Part shown: piece after piece, positions 1 through 6,588 of the stretch
How the letters are laid out: each line of letters begins with the position of its first letter
Position numbering within the stretch: the first letter of the stretch is position 1
Assembly: GCA_050996405.1 (NCBI GenBank)
Contig: JBPCRW010000153.1
Coordinates: 1 to 11,975, forward strand
DNA: 11,975 nt
DNA from: JBPCRW01 sp050996405
Lineage (GTDB): Bacteria > Acidobacteriota > Blastocatellia > Pyrinomonadales > Pyrinomonadaceae
Reading direction: 5' to 3'
Made by a program: the position numbers and the translations under genes
The notes under the pieces: generated by a model
Database searches by the model: none
Told to the model about the DNA's origin: nothing
What the model saw: only the letters and a program-made list of their open reading frames with translations

Positions 1-39
1 GAAAAGAAGCCAGCTAAAGCCGGAACTCGGAACGCTTGA
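1..39 (+). CDS. Possible C-terminal end of HsdM (partial, 12 codons)
   Basis: Frame 1 is open from the window edge and reads EKKPAKAGTRNA, then TGA at 37-39. An hsdM gene is expected immediately upstream of hsdS in this operon type, so this may be its last residues. The PAKA part is encoded by the repeat at 10-34 and is read in the same frame as the related repeat inside HsdR, which favours this frame. However, frame 2 is also open and continuous with hsdS, and frame 3 stops at 15. The assignment is inference from context only; no methyltransferase motif is visible in so short a stretch. Confidence 0.3.
   Translation, partial: EKKPAKAGTRNA
10..34 (+). repeat. Short dispersed repeat, copy 1
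   Basis: This 25-nt segment with an imperfect CCAGC/GCCGG palindromic head (centre TAAA) matches 2928-2952 inside hsdR at 21 of 25 positions. Both copies contain GCTAAAGCCG followed by an AACTC-AACG tail. The sequence AACTCGGAA recurs at 49-57, so the tail is partly duplicated just before hsdS. It resembles palindromic repeats I recall from Acidobacteriota genomes; that is memory, not a search. Confidence 0.6.
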
Positions 40-70
40 TTTTAACAAAACTCGGAATCGGAATTTAAGA

Positions 71-1255
71 ATGAGCGACGAAGCAAACAACGGAACTTTG
101 CCAGAGGGTTGGAACAGTATCCAATTGGGAAATGATGAAACTGCTAAAACCTCAAGCGGTGGAACACCAAGCCGTTCTAAACCTGATTATTTCAAAGGAA
201 ATATCAAGTGGGTTAAGTCGGGAGAGTTAAATGACAATCTTATTTTTGATACTGAAGAAAAAATATCTGAAATTGGCTTAGCAAAGTCATCTGCAAAATT
301 ATTTCCGCCTGATACGCTTTTGATTGCTTTGTATGGAGCAACCGCAGGAAGAACAGCTATTCTTAAAACTGAGGCGGCAACTAATCAAGCTGTTTGTGCA
401 ATTTTCCCGAAAAATAATTCATTTGATAGCGAGTTTTTGCAGTATCAACTTATCTTTCAAAGACCAAAAATCTTAGGTGCAAGGTCAGGCGGAGCGCAGC
501 CAAACATAAGTCAGAGAGTTTTAGGAAATTTAGAAATCACACTTCCGCCTTTGCCCGAACAGAAAGCGATAGCCAAAGTTTTGCGTTCGGTTCAGGAAGC
601 GAAAGAAGCGCGGGCGGGCGAACTGCGTTTAGAGCGTGAGAGAAAAAACGCCTTGATGGATTATCTCTTTACACGCGGCGCGCGAGGCGAAAGTTTGAAG
701 CAAACCGAAATCGGCGAAATGCCTGAAAGTTGGGAAGTCGCTCGATTAGGCGAAATGATAACTTTGCAGAGAGGCAAAGATTTGCCTATTCAAGACAGAG
801 TTAAAGGTGATATTCCTATCGTCGGCTCAAACGGCATTGTCGGGTTTCATAATCAGACCGCTAATATGCCGATTCCGTGTGTTGCAACAGGACGAAGCGG
901 AAGCATCGGTTTGATAACCTACGTTGATAAACCGTATTGGGCATTGAATACGGCACTGTATGTGAGCGATTACAAAGCAAATCATCCGCTTTTTATTTAT
1001 TATTGGCTTCACCTTTTCGACTTCAAAAGATATGCCGAAGGCGCAAGCGTTCCAACACTAAACAGAAACAAAGTTCACCCTGTAAAATTCCGACTTCCAA
1101 CAATCGAAGAACAAAAAGAAATCGCCGAAGTCTTACAGGCTTGCGATGAAAAAATCTCGGCTTTGGAAAATGAAACAAGCCTGCTCGATGAATTTTTCAA
1201 GGCGATGCTGGAAGAATTGATGAGCGGAAATTTAAGGACTTTGAGCCTGTGTTAA
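71..1255 (+). CDS. hsdS: Type I restriction-modification specificity subunit HsdS
   Basis: This is the DNA-recognition subunit of a type I restriction-modification complex. It sets the bipartite target sequence for both the M2S methylase and the R2M2S nuclease. The 394 residues show the usual two-fold layout. A first target-recognition domain occupies about residues 10-155 (GGTP, IKWVKSGEL and GATAGRTAI-type segments) and is followed by the conserved LPPLPEQ (158-164) and a helical spacer to about 210. A second recognition domain begins at about 222 (WEVARLGEM) and is followed by LPTIEEQ (342-348) and a second helix. The ATG at 71 gives the usual LPEGW-type N-terminus, although the frame is open upstream to the window edge. 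The Shine-Dalgarno is weak (GGAATTTAAG). The extreme C-terminus is unremarkable and may have changed when the toxin-antitoxin pair arrived 21 nt downstream. Length is normal for HsdS. No inverted repeats suggesting phase-variable shuffling were seen. Confidence 0.95.
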   Translation: MSDEANNGTLPEGWNSIQLGNDETAKTSSGGTPSRSKPDYFKGNIKWVKSGELNDNLIFDTEEKISEIGLAKSSAKLFPPDTLLIALYGATAGRTAILKTEAATNQAVCAIFPKNNSFDSEFLQYQLIFQRPKILGARSGGAQPNISQRVLGNLEITLPPLPEQKAIAKVLRSVQEAKEARAGELRLERERKNALMDYLFTRGARGESLKQTEIGEMPESWEVARLGEMITLQRGKDLPIQDRVKGDIPIVGSNGIVGFHNQTANMPIPCVATGRSGSIGLITYVDKPYWALNTALYVSDYKANHPLFIYYWLHLFDFKRYAEGASVPTLNRNKVHPVKFRLPTIEEQKEIAEVLQACDEKISALENETSLLDEFFKAMLEELMSGNLRTLSLC

Positions 1256-1276
1256 AATATCGTTTAAGGTGAAATT

Positions 1277-1534
1277 ATGGAAATAACAATCTCGATTCCA
1301 GATAAGTTTGTCGGCGGCGCGGAACAAAGCCGTGAAATTTCCCGTCAGATGCTCGAAGCCTTTGCGATTGAAAGCTACCGGCAGGAAAAGCTGAGTCTCG
1401 GCGGTCTTGCCGAACTGCTCGGCTTTTCCGTTGACGAAGCCAACGCTTTTCTGAAACAACATCGCGTTCCGCTCAACTATGATTTTGAAGATTTTCAGGA
1501 AGACCAAAAGACAATTGAAACGCTTTTGAACTAA
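1277..1534 (+). CDS. UPF0175 family antitoxin
   Basis: This 85-residue protein matches the UPF0175 pattern. It begins with a short beta-strand (MEITISIPDKF), followed by a helical region with ESYRQEKLSLGGLAELLGFS (about 33-52) that resembles a helix-turn-helix, then VDEANAFLKQHRVPLNYDFEDF. UPF0175 proteins commonly sit directly before a DUF3368 PIN-like protein and are regarded as the antitoxin and probable DNA-binding autoregulator; the same partner follows here. A good ribosome-binding site (AAGGTG, 1265-1270) lies 6 nt before the ATG. The gene is 21 nt after hsdS and its TAA stop abuts an ATG at 1535, so it reads as a member of the type I R-M operon. The assignment rests on recognised sequence pattern plus context. 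Confidence 0.88.
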   Translation: MEITISIPDKFVGGAEQSREISRQMLEAFAIESYRQEKLSLGGLAELLGFSVDEANAFLKQHRVPLNYDFEDFQEDQKTIETLLN

Positions 1535-2028
1535 ATGCGATTGTTTCCGACACGACACCGCTTCACTATCTGATAATTCTCGAAAGAGCCGAAATACTAA
1601 AAGAACTTTTCGGCGAGATAATCATTCCCGAAGCCGTTTTCGCCGAATTCCGACATTCAAAAACGCCGCCGAAGGTTCTCGATTGGATTAGCGATTTGCC
1701 CGTTTGGATTAAGATAAAAACACCGAAGCCGACGAGTTTGGAAAATATCGAAGGACTCGGACGAGGCGAAACCGAAGCCATTGCCATCGCTCTGGAAGAA
1801 TCGGCGGACGCGCTTTTGATGGATGACCGCAAAGCGATTCGTGAAGCGAGAAAAAAGAATCTTTTGGTGATTACGACAATCGGCATTTTGGAACTCGCCG
1901 CGATTAAAAACTTGATTGATTTCCCGACAGTTTTAGACGAACTCGCAAACACGACTTTCCGTTTGCCTGCGGATGAAATTATCGAAGAATATCTAAAACG
2001 TGATACCGAAAGAAACCAAAACAGCTAA
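1535..2028 (+). pseudogene. DUF3368 PIN-like toxin, intact except for its start (probable 1-nt deletion)
   Basis: This is the toxin partner of the upstream UPF0175 gene, a predicted PIN-fold ribonuclease. From 1540 the frame reads IVSDTTPLHYLIILERAEIL, the canonical DUF3368 start with its acidic Asp (residue 4). It continues with IPEAVFAEF (Glu 31 and 36), GRGETEAIAIA (77-79), LLMDDRKA (Asp 95 and 96) and a TTIGIL segment, ending after about 162 residues, the usual length. No ATG, GTG or TTG exists in this frame before the SDTTPL motif. The only well-placed ATG (1535, directly after the antitoxin TAA) is out of frame and stops at 1571-1573. One extra base after ATGCG would give an N-terminus MRIVSDTTPL, so a single-base deletion is the simplest explanation. 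Alternatives are initiation at ATT 1540, or a truncated product from TTG 1696 lacking the first catalytic Asp. It ends 5 nt before hsdR. Confidence 0.75.
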
Positions 2029-2033
2029 AAAAT

Positions 2034-4922
2034 ATGTCGGAACGCTATTCAGTCCAAAACCCTCTAATCCGTTACGCCGCAGAAATCGGCTGGGAATATG
2101 TTTCGCCCGAAAAAGCAATGAAAATGCGCGGGGGCGAAGACAAACTTCTTTTCGCCTCTGTTCTGGAAGAACAACTTTTCGCGCTCAATCCGAAAATTTT
2201 AAACAGCGTCCGAGCAGCCGAAATCCTGCGAAAATTATGTTTGCTGAAAACCTCAATCGAAGGAAATCGTGATGCTTTGAAATGGCTTCGCGGTGAAAAT
2301 TCCGTTTTTGTTTCGGAAGAAAATCGTGAGCGAAACGTCAAGCTGGTTGACTTTGAAAATCCCGACAATAATAAATTTCAGGTGACGGAAGAATGGACGC
2401 ACAAAGGCTTGATTTTCCGCAATCGCGCCGACGTTGTTTTTCTGATAAACGGCGTTCCCGTTGCTGTCTGCGAAACCAAAAATGAACGCGACCGCGACGG
2501 ATTAGCCAAAGGCATTCAGCAAATCCGACGTTATCACGCCGAAACGCCCGAAATGCTCGTTACGCCGCAGGTTTTTGAAGTTACGGAAATGCTCGGATTC
2601 TTTTATGCTCCGACTTGGGCGGCAAATCGCAAAAATATCTTTAATTGGAAAGACGAAGCGGAAGGCGATTATGAACGAAAGGTAAAAGCCTTTTTTGACC
2701 GCGAACGATTCTTAAAACTTTTGCGTGATTACATCATTTTTCTCGAAAAAGACGAACAGCTTGGAAAGGTTATTTTAAGACAGCATCAAACTCGCGCGGT
2801 TGAAAAAGCAGTTGAAAGAGTTCACGAACCGACAAAACGGCGCGGGCTTGTTTGGCACACGCAGGGAAGCGGTAAAACTTTAACGATGATTACGATTGCC
2901 TCGAAACTTTTGCGTGAAAGTTTAAATCCGGCTAAAGCCGAAACTCAAAACGAAAAACCGACTGTTTTGATGATTGTTGACCGCAACGAACTGGAATCAC
3001 AGCTTTTCAAAAACATTGACAGCTACGGCATTAAAAACATTGAAATCGCGCAAAGCAAAAAGGATTTACAGCGACTTTTGAAAAATGATTATCGCGGTTT
3101 GGTCGTTTCGATGATTCACAAATTCGACAAAGCCGACGAGAATCTTAATCCGCGTGAAAGCATAGTTGTTTTAGTTGACGAAGCGCATAGAACGACAGGC
3201 GGAGATTTGGGCAACTATTTGATGGGCGCAATCCCGAACGCGACTTATATCGGATTTACGGGAACGCCGATTGATAATCTGGCACGCGGCGAAGGCACGT
3301 TCAAAGTTTTCGGCGGCGATGACGAACAAGGTTATCTGGATAAATACTCAATTGCCGAATCAATCAAAGACGGAACAACCGTTAAATTAAATTACGCGCT
3401 CGCGCCGTCTGATTTGCTGGTTGACCGCGAAACTTTGGAAAAACAATTTTTGCAGTTAGCCGATTCCGAAGGCGTGAGCGATGTCGAAGAACTTAACGCG
3501 ATTCTCGACAACGCCGTTCAACTTAAAGAATTGATGAAGGCTGAAACCCGCATTGATAAAATCGCCCGCAGCGTAGCCGAACACTATCGGCAAAATGTCG
3601 AGCCGATGGGATTCAAGGCTTTTCTCGTGGCGGTTGACCGTGAAGCCTGTATGCTCTACAAAAAGGCTCTGGACAAATACTTGCCCGAAAATTATTCAAA
3701 AGTTGTCTATTCGCCGTCTCACAACGATTTGCCCGCGCTCAAAGAGTTTTATCTTTCGGACGAGCAAGAAAAAACAGTCCGAAAGGAGTTTTGTAAAAAA
3801 GATGCGTTTCCGAAGATTTTAATTGTCACGGAAAAACTTTTAACGGGATTCGACGCGCCGATTCTTTACTGTATGTATCTCGACAAGCCGATGCGCGACC
3901 ACGTTCTGCTGCAAGCGATAGCCCGTGTAAATCGTCCTTACGAAGATGATTCAGGTTTGGTTAAACCTTACGGCTTTGTGATGGATTTCGTCGGCATCTT
4001 TGAAAAACTGGAAACGGCTTTGGTTTTCGATTCTGAAACGGTCGGTTTGGTGATTCAAAGTATCGAAGTTTTGGAGGAATTTTTTGCCGTGGTGGTGCGA
4101 GAGCAAGCAGTTGAATTTCTGCCTTTGACGAAAGGATTTGACGACAAAGCCAAAGAAAGAGCGATTGAGTATTTTCTTCCGTCGGAAAGGCGCGAAAGGT
4201 TTTTTAGGTTTTTTAAACAACTGCAAAATCTTTACGAAATTATTTCGCCCGATGCTTTTTTGCGTGCGTTTCTTGAAGATTACCAAAAACTTGCCGAACT
4301 TTACGGTTTGGTTCGCAAGGCTTATTCTCTACCTATTTATAAAGACGTTGATTTCACGCAAAAAACCAAAGAATTGATTCGTTGGAATACGACCAACGAA
4401 AATTTAGAACTTCCGAATCAAATTCACGAACTTGGAGCAGAAGAACTGCTCGCGTTAAAACAATCAGACGCGGGCGACACAACTAAGATTTTGAATCTGC
4501 GTAAAATTCTGGCTGTCAAAGTTGCCGAAGAAAGCGGTTCAAAACCGTTTCTGCTTTCAATCGGAGAACGCGCCGAGAAATTAGCCGAAGCCTTTGAGCA
4601 AAAGTTGGAAGATACAAAGCATTTTCTCGCTGAATTTGAAAAGTTAGCGCAAGAATACGTTGACGGAGAATCGGAACGCAAAAAGCTGGATATTGACGAA
4701 AACAGCTTTGCGATTTACCTGCAAGCTAAAGATGTAAAAAATGATTTCACGCCGCGGCAGGCAATCGAAATAAACGACATAATTTCACAGTTTCCTTATT
4801 TCAAATGGTCGTCTGAACAAGAAAGAAATTTAAGGACTAAATTATTGGCTAAACTTGTGCCGATTGCCGGCGGAAAGCATTCGGAAATAATTGATAAAAT
4901 CCTAAAACTCAAACGAATATGA
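2034..4922 (+). CDS. hsdR: Type I restriction enzyme endonuclease/translocase subunit HsdR
   Basis: This is the motor and nuclease subunit of the type I enzyme. It translocates DNA using ATP and cuts when complexes collide. In 962 residues the order is as follows. The N-terminal PD-(D/E)xK nuclease has Asp133 in ADVVFLINGVPVAVCETKN and Glu147-x-Lys149. The SF2 motor has Walker A QGSGKT (277-282), motif Ia IVDRNELESQLF, DEAH at 382-385, IGFTGTP (motif III), an ILIVTEKLLTGFDAP motif V and a QAIARVNRP motif VI. A long helical C-terminal domain, which binds the methylase core in this family, completes the protein. All key motifs are present, so it looks functional. The ATG at 2034 gives the standard SERYSVQNPLIRYA start; no strong ribosome-binding site is visible and translation is probably coupled to the toxin gene 5 nt upstream. 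The insert PAKAETQN at residues 299-306, between Walker A and motif Ia, is a repeat copy. Confidence 0.96.
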   Translation: MSERYSVQNPLIRYAAEIGWEYVSPEKAMKMRGGEDKLLFASVLEEQLFALNPKILNSVRAAEILRKLCLLKTSIEGNRDALKWLRGENSVFVSEENRERNVKLVDFENPDNNKFQVTEEWTHKGLIFRNRADVVFLINGVPVAVCETKNERDRDGLAKGIQQIRRYHAETPEMLVTPQVFEVTEMLGFFYAPTWAANRKNIFNWKDEAEGDYERKVKAFFDRERFLKLLRDYIIFLEKDEQLGKVILRQHQTRAVEKAVERVHEPTKRRGLVWHTQGSGKTLTMITIASKLLRESLNPAKAETQNEKPTVLMIVDRNELESQLFKNIDSYGIKNIEIAQSKKDLQRLLKNDYRGLVVSMIHKFDKADENLNPRESIVVLVDEAHRTTGGDLGNYLMGAIPNATYIGFTGTPIDNLARGEGTFKVFGGDDEQGYLDKYSIAESIKDGTTVKLNYALAPSDLLVDRETLEKQFLQLADSEGVSDVEELNAILDNAVQLKELMKAETRIDKIARSVAEHYRQNVEPMGFKAFLVAVDREACMLYKKALDKYLPENYSKVVYSPSHNDLPALKEFYLSDEQEKTVRKEFCKKDAFPKILIVTEKLLTGFDAPILYCMYLDKPMRDHVLLQAIARVNRPYEDDSGLVKPYGFVMDFVGIFEKLETALVFDSETVGLVIQSIEVLEEFFAVVVREQAVEFLPLTKGFDDKAKERAIEYFLPSERRERFFRFFKQLQNLYEIISPDAFLRAFLEDYQKLAELYGLVRKAYSLPIYKDVDFTQKTKELIRWNTTNENLELPNQIHELGAEELLALKQSDAGDTTKILNLRKILAVKVAEESGSKPFLLSIGERAEKLAEAFEQKLEDTKHFLAEFEKLAQEYVDGESERKKLDIDENSFAIYLQAKDVKNDFTPRQAIEINDIISQFPYFKWSSEQERNLRTKLLAKLVPIAGGKHSEIIDKILKLKRI
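2928..2952 (+). repeat. Short dispersed repeat, copy 2, in frame inside hsdR
   Basis: This copy, CCGGCTAAAGCCG plus tail, matches 10-34 at 21 of 25 positions. It encodes PAKAETQN (HsdR residues 299-306), between the helix after Walker A and the TVLMIVDRNEL strand. From recall of the family, that linker is normally shorter, so the repeat appears to have inserted in frame in a surface loop. Confidence 0.6.
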
Positions 4923-5251
4923 AAGCCGAGAAACAAGAAAGAAAAATCTACGACGCTCAAGACCTGAAATGGCTCGCGCGTCATTGGGCGACAAAAATCG
5001 GCGTGAAACAACCTCAAATTCACATTCGCCAAATGAGAACAAAATGGGCTTCAATCTCAACCGCAGGAAGATTAACGCTCAATTCGGATTTGCTTTTGAT
5101 TGATTATGACCTTGCCGAATTTGTGATTGTCCACGAACTTGTTCATTTGCTCGTTCCAAATCACGGAAAAGTTTTTAAGAGTTTCTTATCGGCGTATTTG
5201 CCTGATTGGAATGAGCGAGAGTTGAAACTAAAGCCTTTGAATAAACTTTGA
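4919..5251 (+). CDS. YgjP/DUF45-type (M48-like) zinc metallopeptidase
   Basis: This is a 110-residue protein with the zinc-peptidase signature HELVH (His72, Glu73, His76) and a likely third ligand at His82 in LLVPNHGKVF. It also has the family's upstream segment MRTKWASIST followed by LTLNSDLL. This fits the YgjP-like (DUF45, SprT/WLM-related) predicted metallopeptidases, although it is short, lacking part of the N-terminal region seen in longer homologues. Its ATG overlaps the hsdR stop codon (ATGA at 4919-4922), so it is translationally coupled to HsdR. Small proteins of this family are frequently encoded directly after hsdR in type I R-M operons. Their role there is not established to my knowledge; regulation or turnover of HsdR is one possible job. 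It is likely cytoplasmic, as no signal peptide or membrane segment is seen. Confidence 0.85.
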   Translation: MKAEKQERKIYDAQDLKWLARHWATKIGVKQPQIHIRQMRTKWASISTAGRLTLNSDLLLIDYDLAEFVIVHELVHLLVPNHGKVFKSFLSAYLPDWNERELKLKPLNKL

Positions 5252-5279
5252 TTCTGCTCTGTGAAAAGAGAAAAATTTG

Positions 5280-5299
5280 ACTTTTTTGACCGAAAAAGT
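5280..5299. terminator. Weak hairpin after the type I R-M operon
   Basis: ACTTTTT (5280-5286) and AAAAAGT (5293-5299) form a perfect 7-bp stem with a 6-nt loop, 28 nt after the metallopeptidase stop. It is AT-rich with an A/T tract on each arm, so it could act as a weak bidirectional terminator between the convergent genes. The stability is low and this is only a candidate. Confidence 0.25.
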
Positions 5300-5378
5300 A
5301 TCAAGAGCAAACAAAAATAGTTGAACAAGAGAGTTGATTTTCTTCAATTCAAAAGGTTTCGGAACACCGCAAATAAGA

Positions 5379-5499
5379 ATAACGCTTGAGATGACGTGGG
5401 GCAAAACCGCCGCCAAGTCCGTTTAAGTTTGACGGACAACGTGATAAGAAAGTCGCTGTTTCGCCCTCACGTCCAATGATTTGTTCGGTGCGGCGTTAT
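5379..5499 (-). other. Nested imperfect inverted repeat, attC-like candidate
   Basis: Three sets of complementary arms nest here. ATAACGC (5379-5385) pairs with GCGTTAT (5493-5499). The segment 5393-5410 (GACGTGGGGCAAAACCGC) pairs imperfectly with 5453-5473, with one bulge and two mismatches. GTCCGT (5417-5422) pairs with ACGGAC (5432-5437). It lies at the 3' end of the minus-strand DUF433/DUF5615 pair and overlaps that toxin's stop codon. Size (about 120 nt), position after a toxin-antitoxin cassette and an AAC/GTT outer pair recall integron attC sites. However, the outer boxes do not match the R''/R' consensus well and no integrase is in view. Another dispersed palindromic repeat or a structured 3' end would also fit. 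Confidence 0.4.
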
Positions 5500-5830
5500 G
5501 GTAAAGCGAGCAACGATAAAGAATCGTCCTCGTAAAACAACTTGATAACTTCAAAATCTCGCCGCAAGAGTTCTTCAACTTGTCTTGTCGAGCAGTTGCC
5601 AAGACGCAACCAAACAACTTTCGGCGGATTCCCGAATACAAGACTCAGGTCGTGCATATCCGCGTCTTTCGAGACAATCATAAAATCATTGTCTTTGGCA
5701 TAATCCTAAACTATCGGGTCGTCCGTTGCTTTCATACCGACATCTCGAACGTGAACCGAATCGGGAAAAAGGTCAGCTACGCGACGCGGCAACGCAGGCG
5801 ACAAAAGTTTTCGTCAAAAAGCAATTTCAC
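5496..5830 (-). pseudogene. DUF5615 PIN-like toxin, decayed by frameshift and amber codon
   Basis: Read on the minus strand, a GTG at 5830 overlapping the DUF433 stop (GTGA) starts MKLLFDEN, the usual DUF5615 opening with its catalytic Asp. The frame then breaks at about 5807-5808. One missing base after GAA-AA restores LLSPALPRRVADLFPDSVHV, then RDVGMKATDDPIV. A TAG at 5708-5706 stands where the family has Trp (VWDYAK). The rest is clean: MIVSKDADMHDLSLV, then NPPKVVWLRLGNCSTRQVEE, ending at TAA 5498-5496. The full reading would be about 111 residues, normal for the family. These proteins are predicted ribonucleases paired with DUF433 antitoxins. Two independent lesions make a real pseudogene more likely than a single sequencing error. 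An internal start at 5681 would give only the C-terminal half. Confidence 0.88.
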
Positions 5831-6057
5831 GCAACAACGGGAGCAAGCATCAACCGACGTTCACGGTCGGCGGCGTAAGCAATACAGGCTTTCAAGTCTT
5901 CTCGCGTCAAATCGGGAAAGTCCTCAAGTATTTCTTCCTGCGACATCTCCGAAGCCAGATATTCAAGAACTTCGTAAACCGTGATGCGTAAGCCGCGCAC
6001 ACAAGGTTTCCCGCCGCGTTTATTTGGTTCGATTGTAATGTAATCTCGGTAATCCAT
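5827..6057 (-). CDS. DUF433 domain antitoxin
   Basis: This is a 76-residue DUF433 protein. It opens with MDYRDYITIEPNKRGGKPCV followed by RGLRITVYEVLEYLASEMS (a winged-helix-like DNA-binding core), then EEILEDFPDLTREDLKACIA and a YAADRERR tail. The family pattern is close to textbook. DUF433 proteins are antitoxins paired with DUF5615 toxins, and the decayed DUF5615 gene follows with a 3-nt overlap. The start at 6057 matches the family start; the frame extends 21 codons further to 6120, but those residues (MNFRQKFLLLAF and onward) do not look like family sequence. The gene is divergent from the HTH gene at 6203, sharing a 145-nt upstream region. The antitoxin is intact although its toxin is broken, so it may now act only as a repressor or as protection against related toxins. 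Confidence 0.88.
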   Translation of the reverse strand: MDYRDYITIEPNKRGGKPCVRGLRITVYEVLEYLASEMSQEEILEDFPDLTREDLKACIAYAADRERRLMLAPVVA

Positions 6058-6100
6058 ATGGAAATTATCGGCTACAAAAATTCTAAAAGCAAGCAATAAA

Positions 6101-6117
6101 AATTTTTGCCGAAAATT
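6101..6117. promoter_or_regulatory. AT-rich dyad in the divergent intergenic region
   Basis: AATTTT-TGCCG-AAAATT is a perfect 6-bp inverted repeat with a 5-nt spacer, lying between the divergent DUF433 and HTH genes. It could be an operator for either small DNA-binding protein. In AT-rich sequence such a dyad can arise by chance, so support is weak. Confidence 0.22.
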
Positions 6118-6202
6118 CATGTCGTTTCAGTTAAAAACAAAAAAGCACCGAACTAGCCTTCGCGCTAATATCTTTCCGATTTTTGATGATATTCTTTTCC
6201 TG

Positions 6203-6400
6203 ATGATAAAAGGATATTTAACGACACAAGAGGCGGCGGAAAAATTAGGCGTAAGCGGCGGACGGATTAGACAGCTTGTCGCGGAAAAACGATTAAATGC
6301 CGTAAAAGTCGGGCAAACCAATCTAATCAAAGAATCCGCTTTAAAATTAGCGCAAGACAGAAAACGCGCGGGCAGACCAAGAAAGGAAACAAGGCAATGA
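6203..6400 (+). CDS. Small excisionase/MerR-type helix-turn-helix protein
   Basis: This is a 65-residue protein with the excisionase-type HTH pattern: GYLTTQEAAEKLGVSGGRIR (residues 4-23) followed by QLVAEKRLNAVKVGQTNLI, a recognition helix and wing. It ends in a basic tail, DRKRAGRPRKETRQ, with a GRPRK AT-hook-like motif. I chose the ATG at 6203 because the family domain begins immediately after it; the frame is open back to 6119 with unconvincing sequence. It starts the cluster leading to the Eco57I-type enzyme and overlaps the next gene by 4 nt (ATGA). A transcriptional controller of the restriction-modification gene is a reasonable inference. Despite the name of the fold, there is no integrase or other phage gene nearby, so an excision role is not supported. 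Confidence 0.78.
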   Translation: MIKGYLTTQEAAEKLGVSGGRIRQLVAEKRLNAVKVGQTNLIKESALKLAQDRKRAGRPRKETRQ

Positions 6401-6588
6401 AAAAAGAAAACAGAAAACTAAATGGCAGCGGAAGTAAATCGGAAACCATAAATAGAGAGTTTGATTTTGGCGAATCAAAAATAGCCGAGTCTTTAATCAA
6501 GATGCTTACTTTGACGCGCCAAAGACTTTATCCCGAAAGATACGATAATCGCGGCAGACTCAAAAAGAATGGACAAAATAGTCTTTGA
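6397..6588 (+). CDS. Small hypothetical protein in the R-M cluster
   Basis: I do not recognise this 63-residue protein. It is charged and basic overall. The N-terminal third (KKENRKLNGSGSKSET) looks disordered, and a predicted helix ESKIAESLIKMLTLTRQRLY follows, then a PERYDNRGRLKKNG tail. Its ATG overlaps the stop of the HTH gene (ATGA at 6397-6400), and its end overlaps the next small gene by 20 nt, so the three are probably co-translated. No membrane segment or signal peptide is seen. Tight coupling is the main support that it is real. Confidence 0.55.
   Translation: MKKENRKLNGSGSKSETINREFDFGESKIAESLIKMLTLTRQRLYPERYDNRGRLKKNGQNSL

Noticed and set aside
71..1255. Phase-variable hsdS with invertible repeats
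   Set aside because: No second hsdS, inverted recognition-domain copies, recombinase or simple-sequence tract was seen.
5496..5830. Genetic-code recoding to explain TAG and TAA inside toxin genes
   Set aside because: The two stops differ, other genes use TAG and TAA as normal terminators, and one toxin also has a frameshift, so ordinary decay is simpler.
5580..5984. Plus-strand open frame of 134 codons
   Set aside because: It is the shadow of the minus-strand DUF433/DUF5615 genes, whose homology is clear.
6203..6400. Prophage or integrative-element excisionase
   Set aside because: No integrase, att duplication or structural phage gene accompanies the HTH protein; the fold is also common in small regulators.
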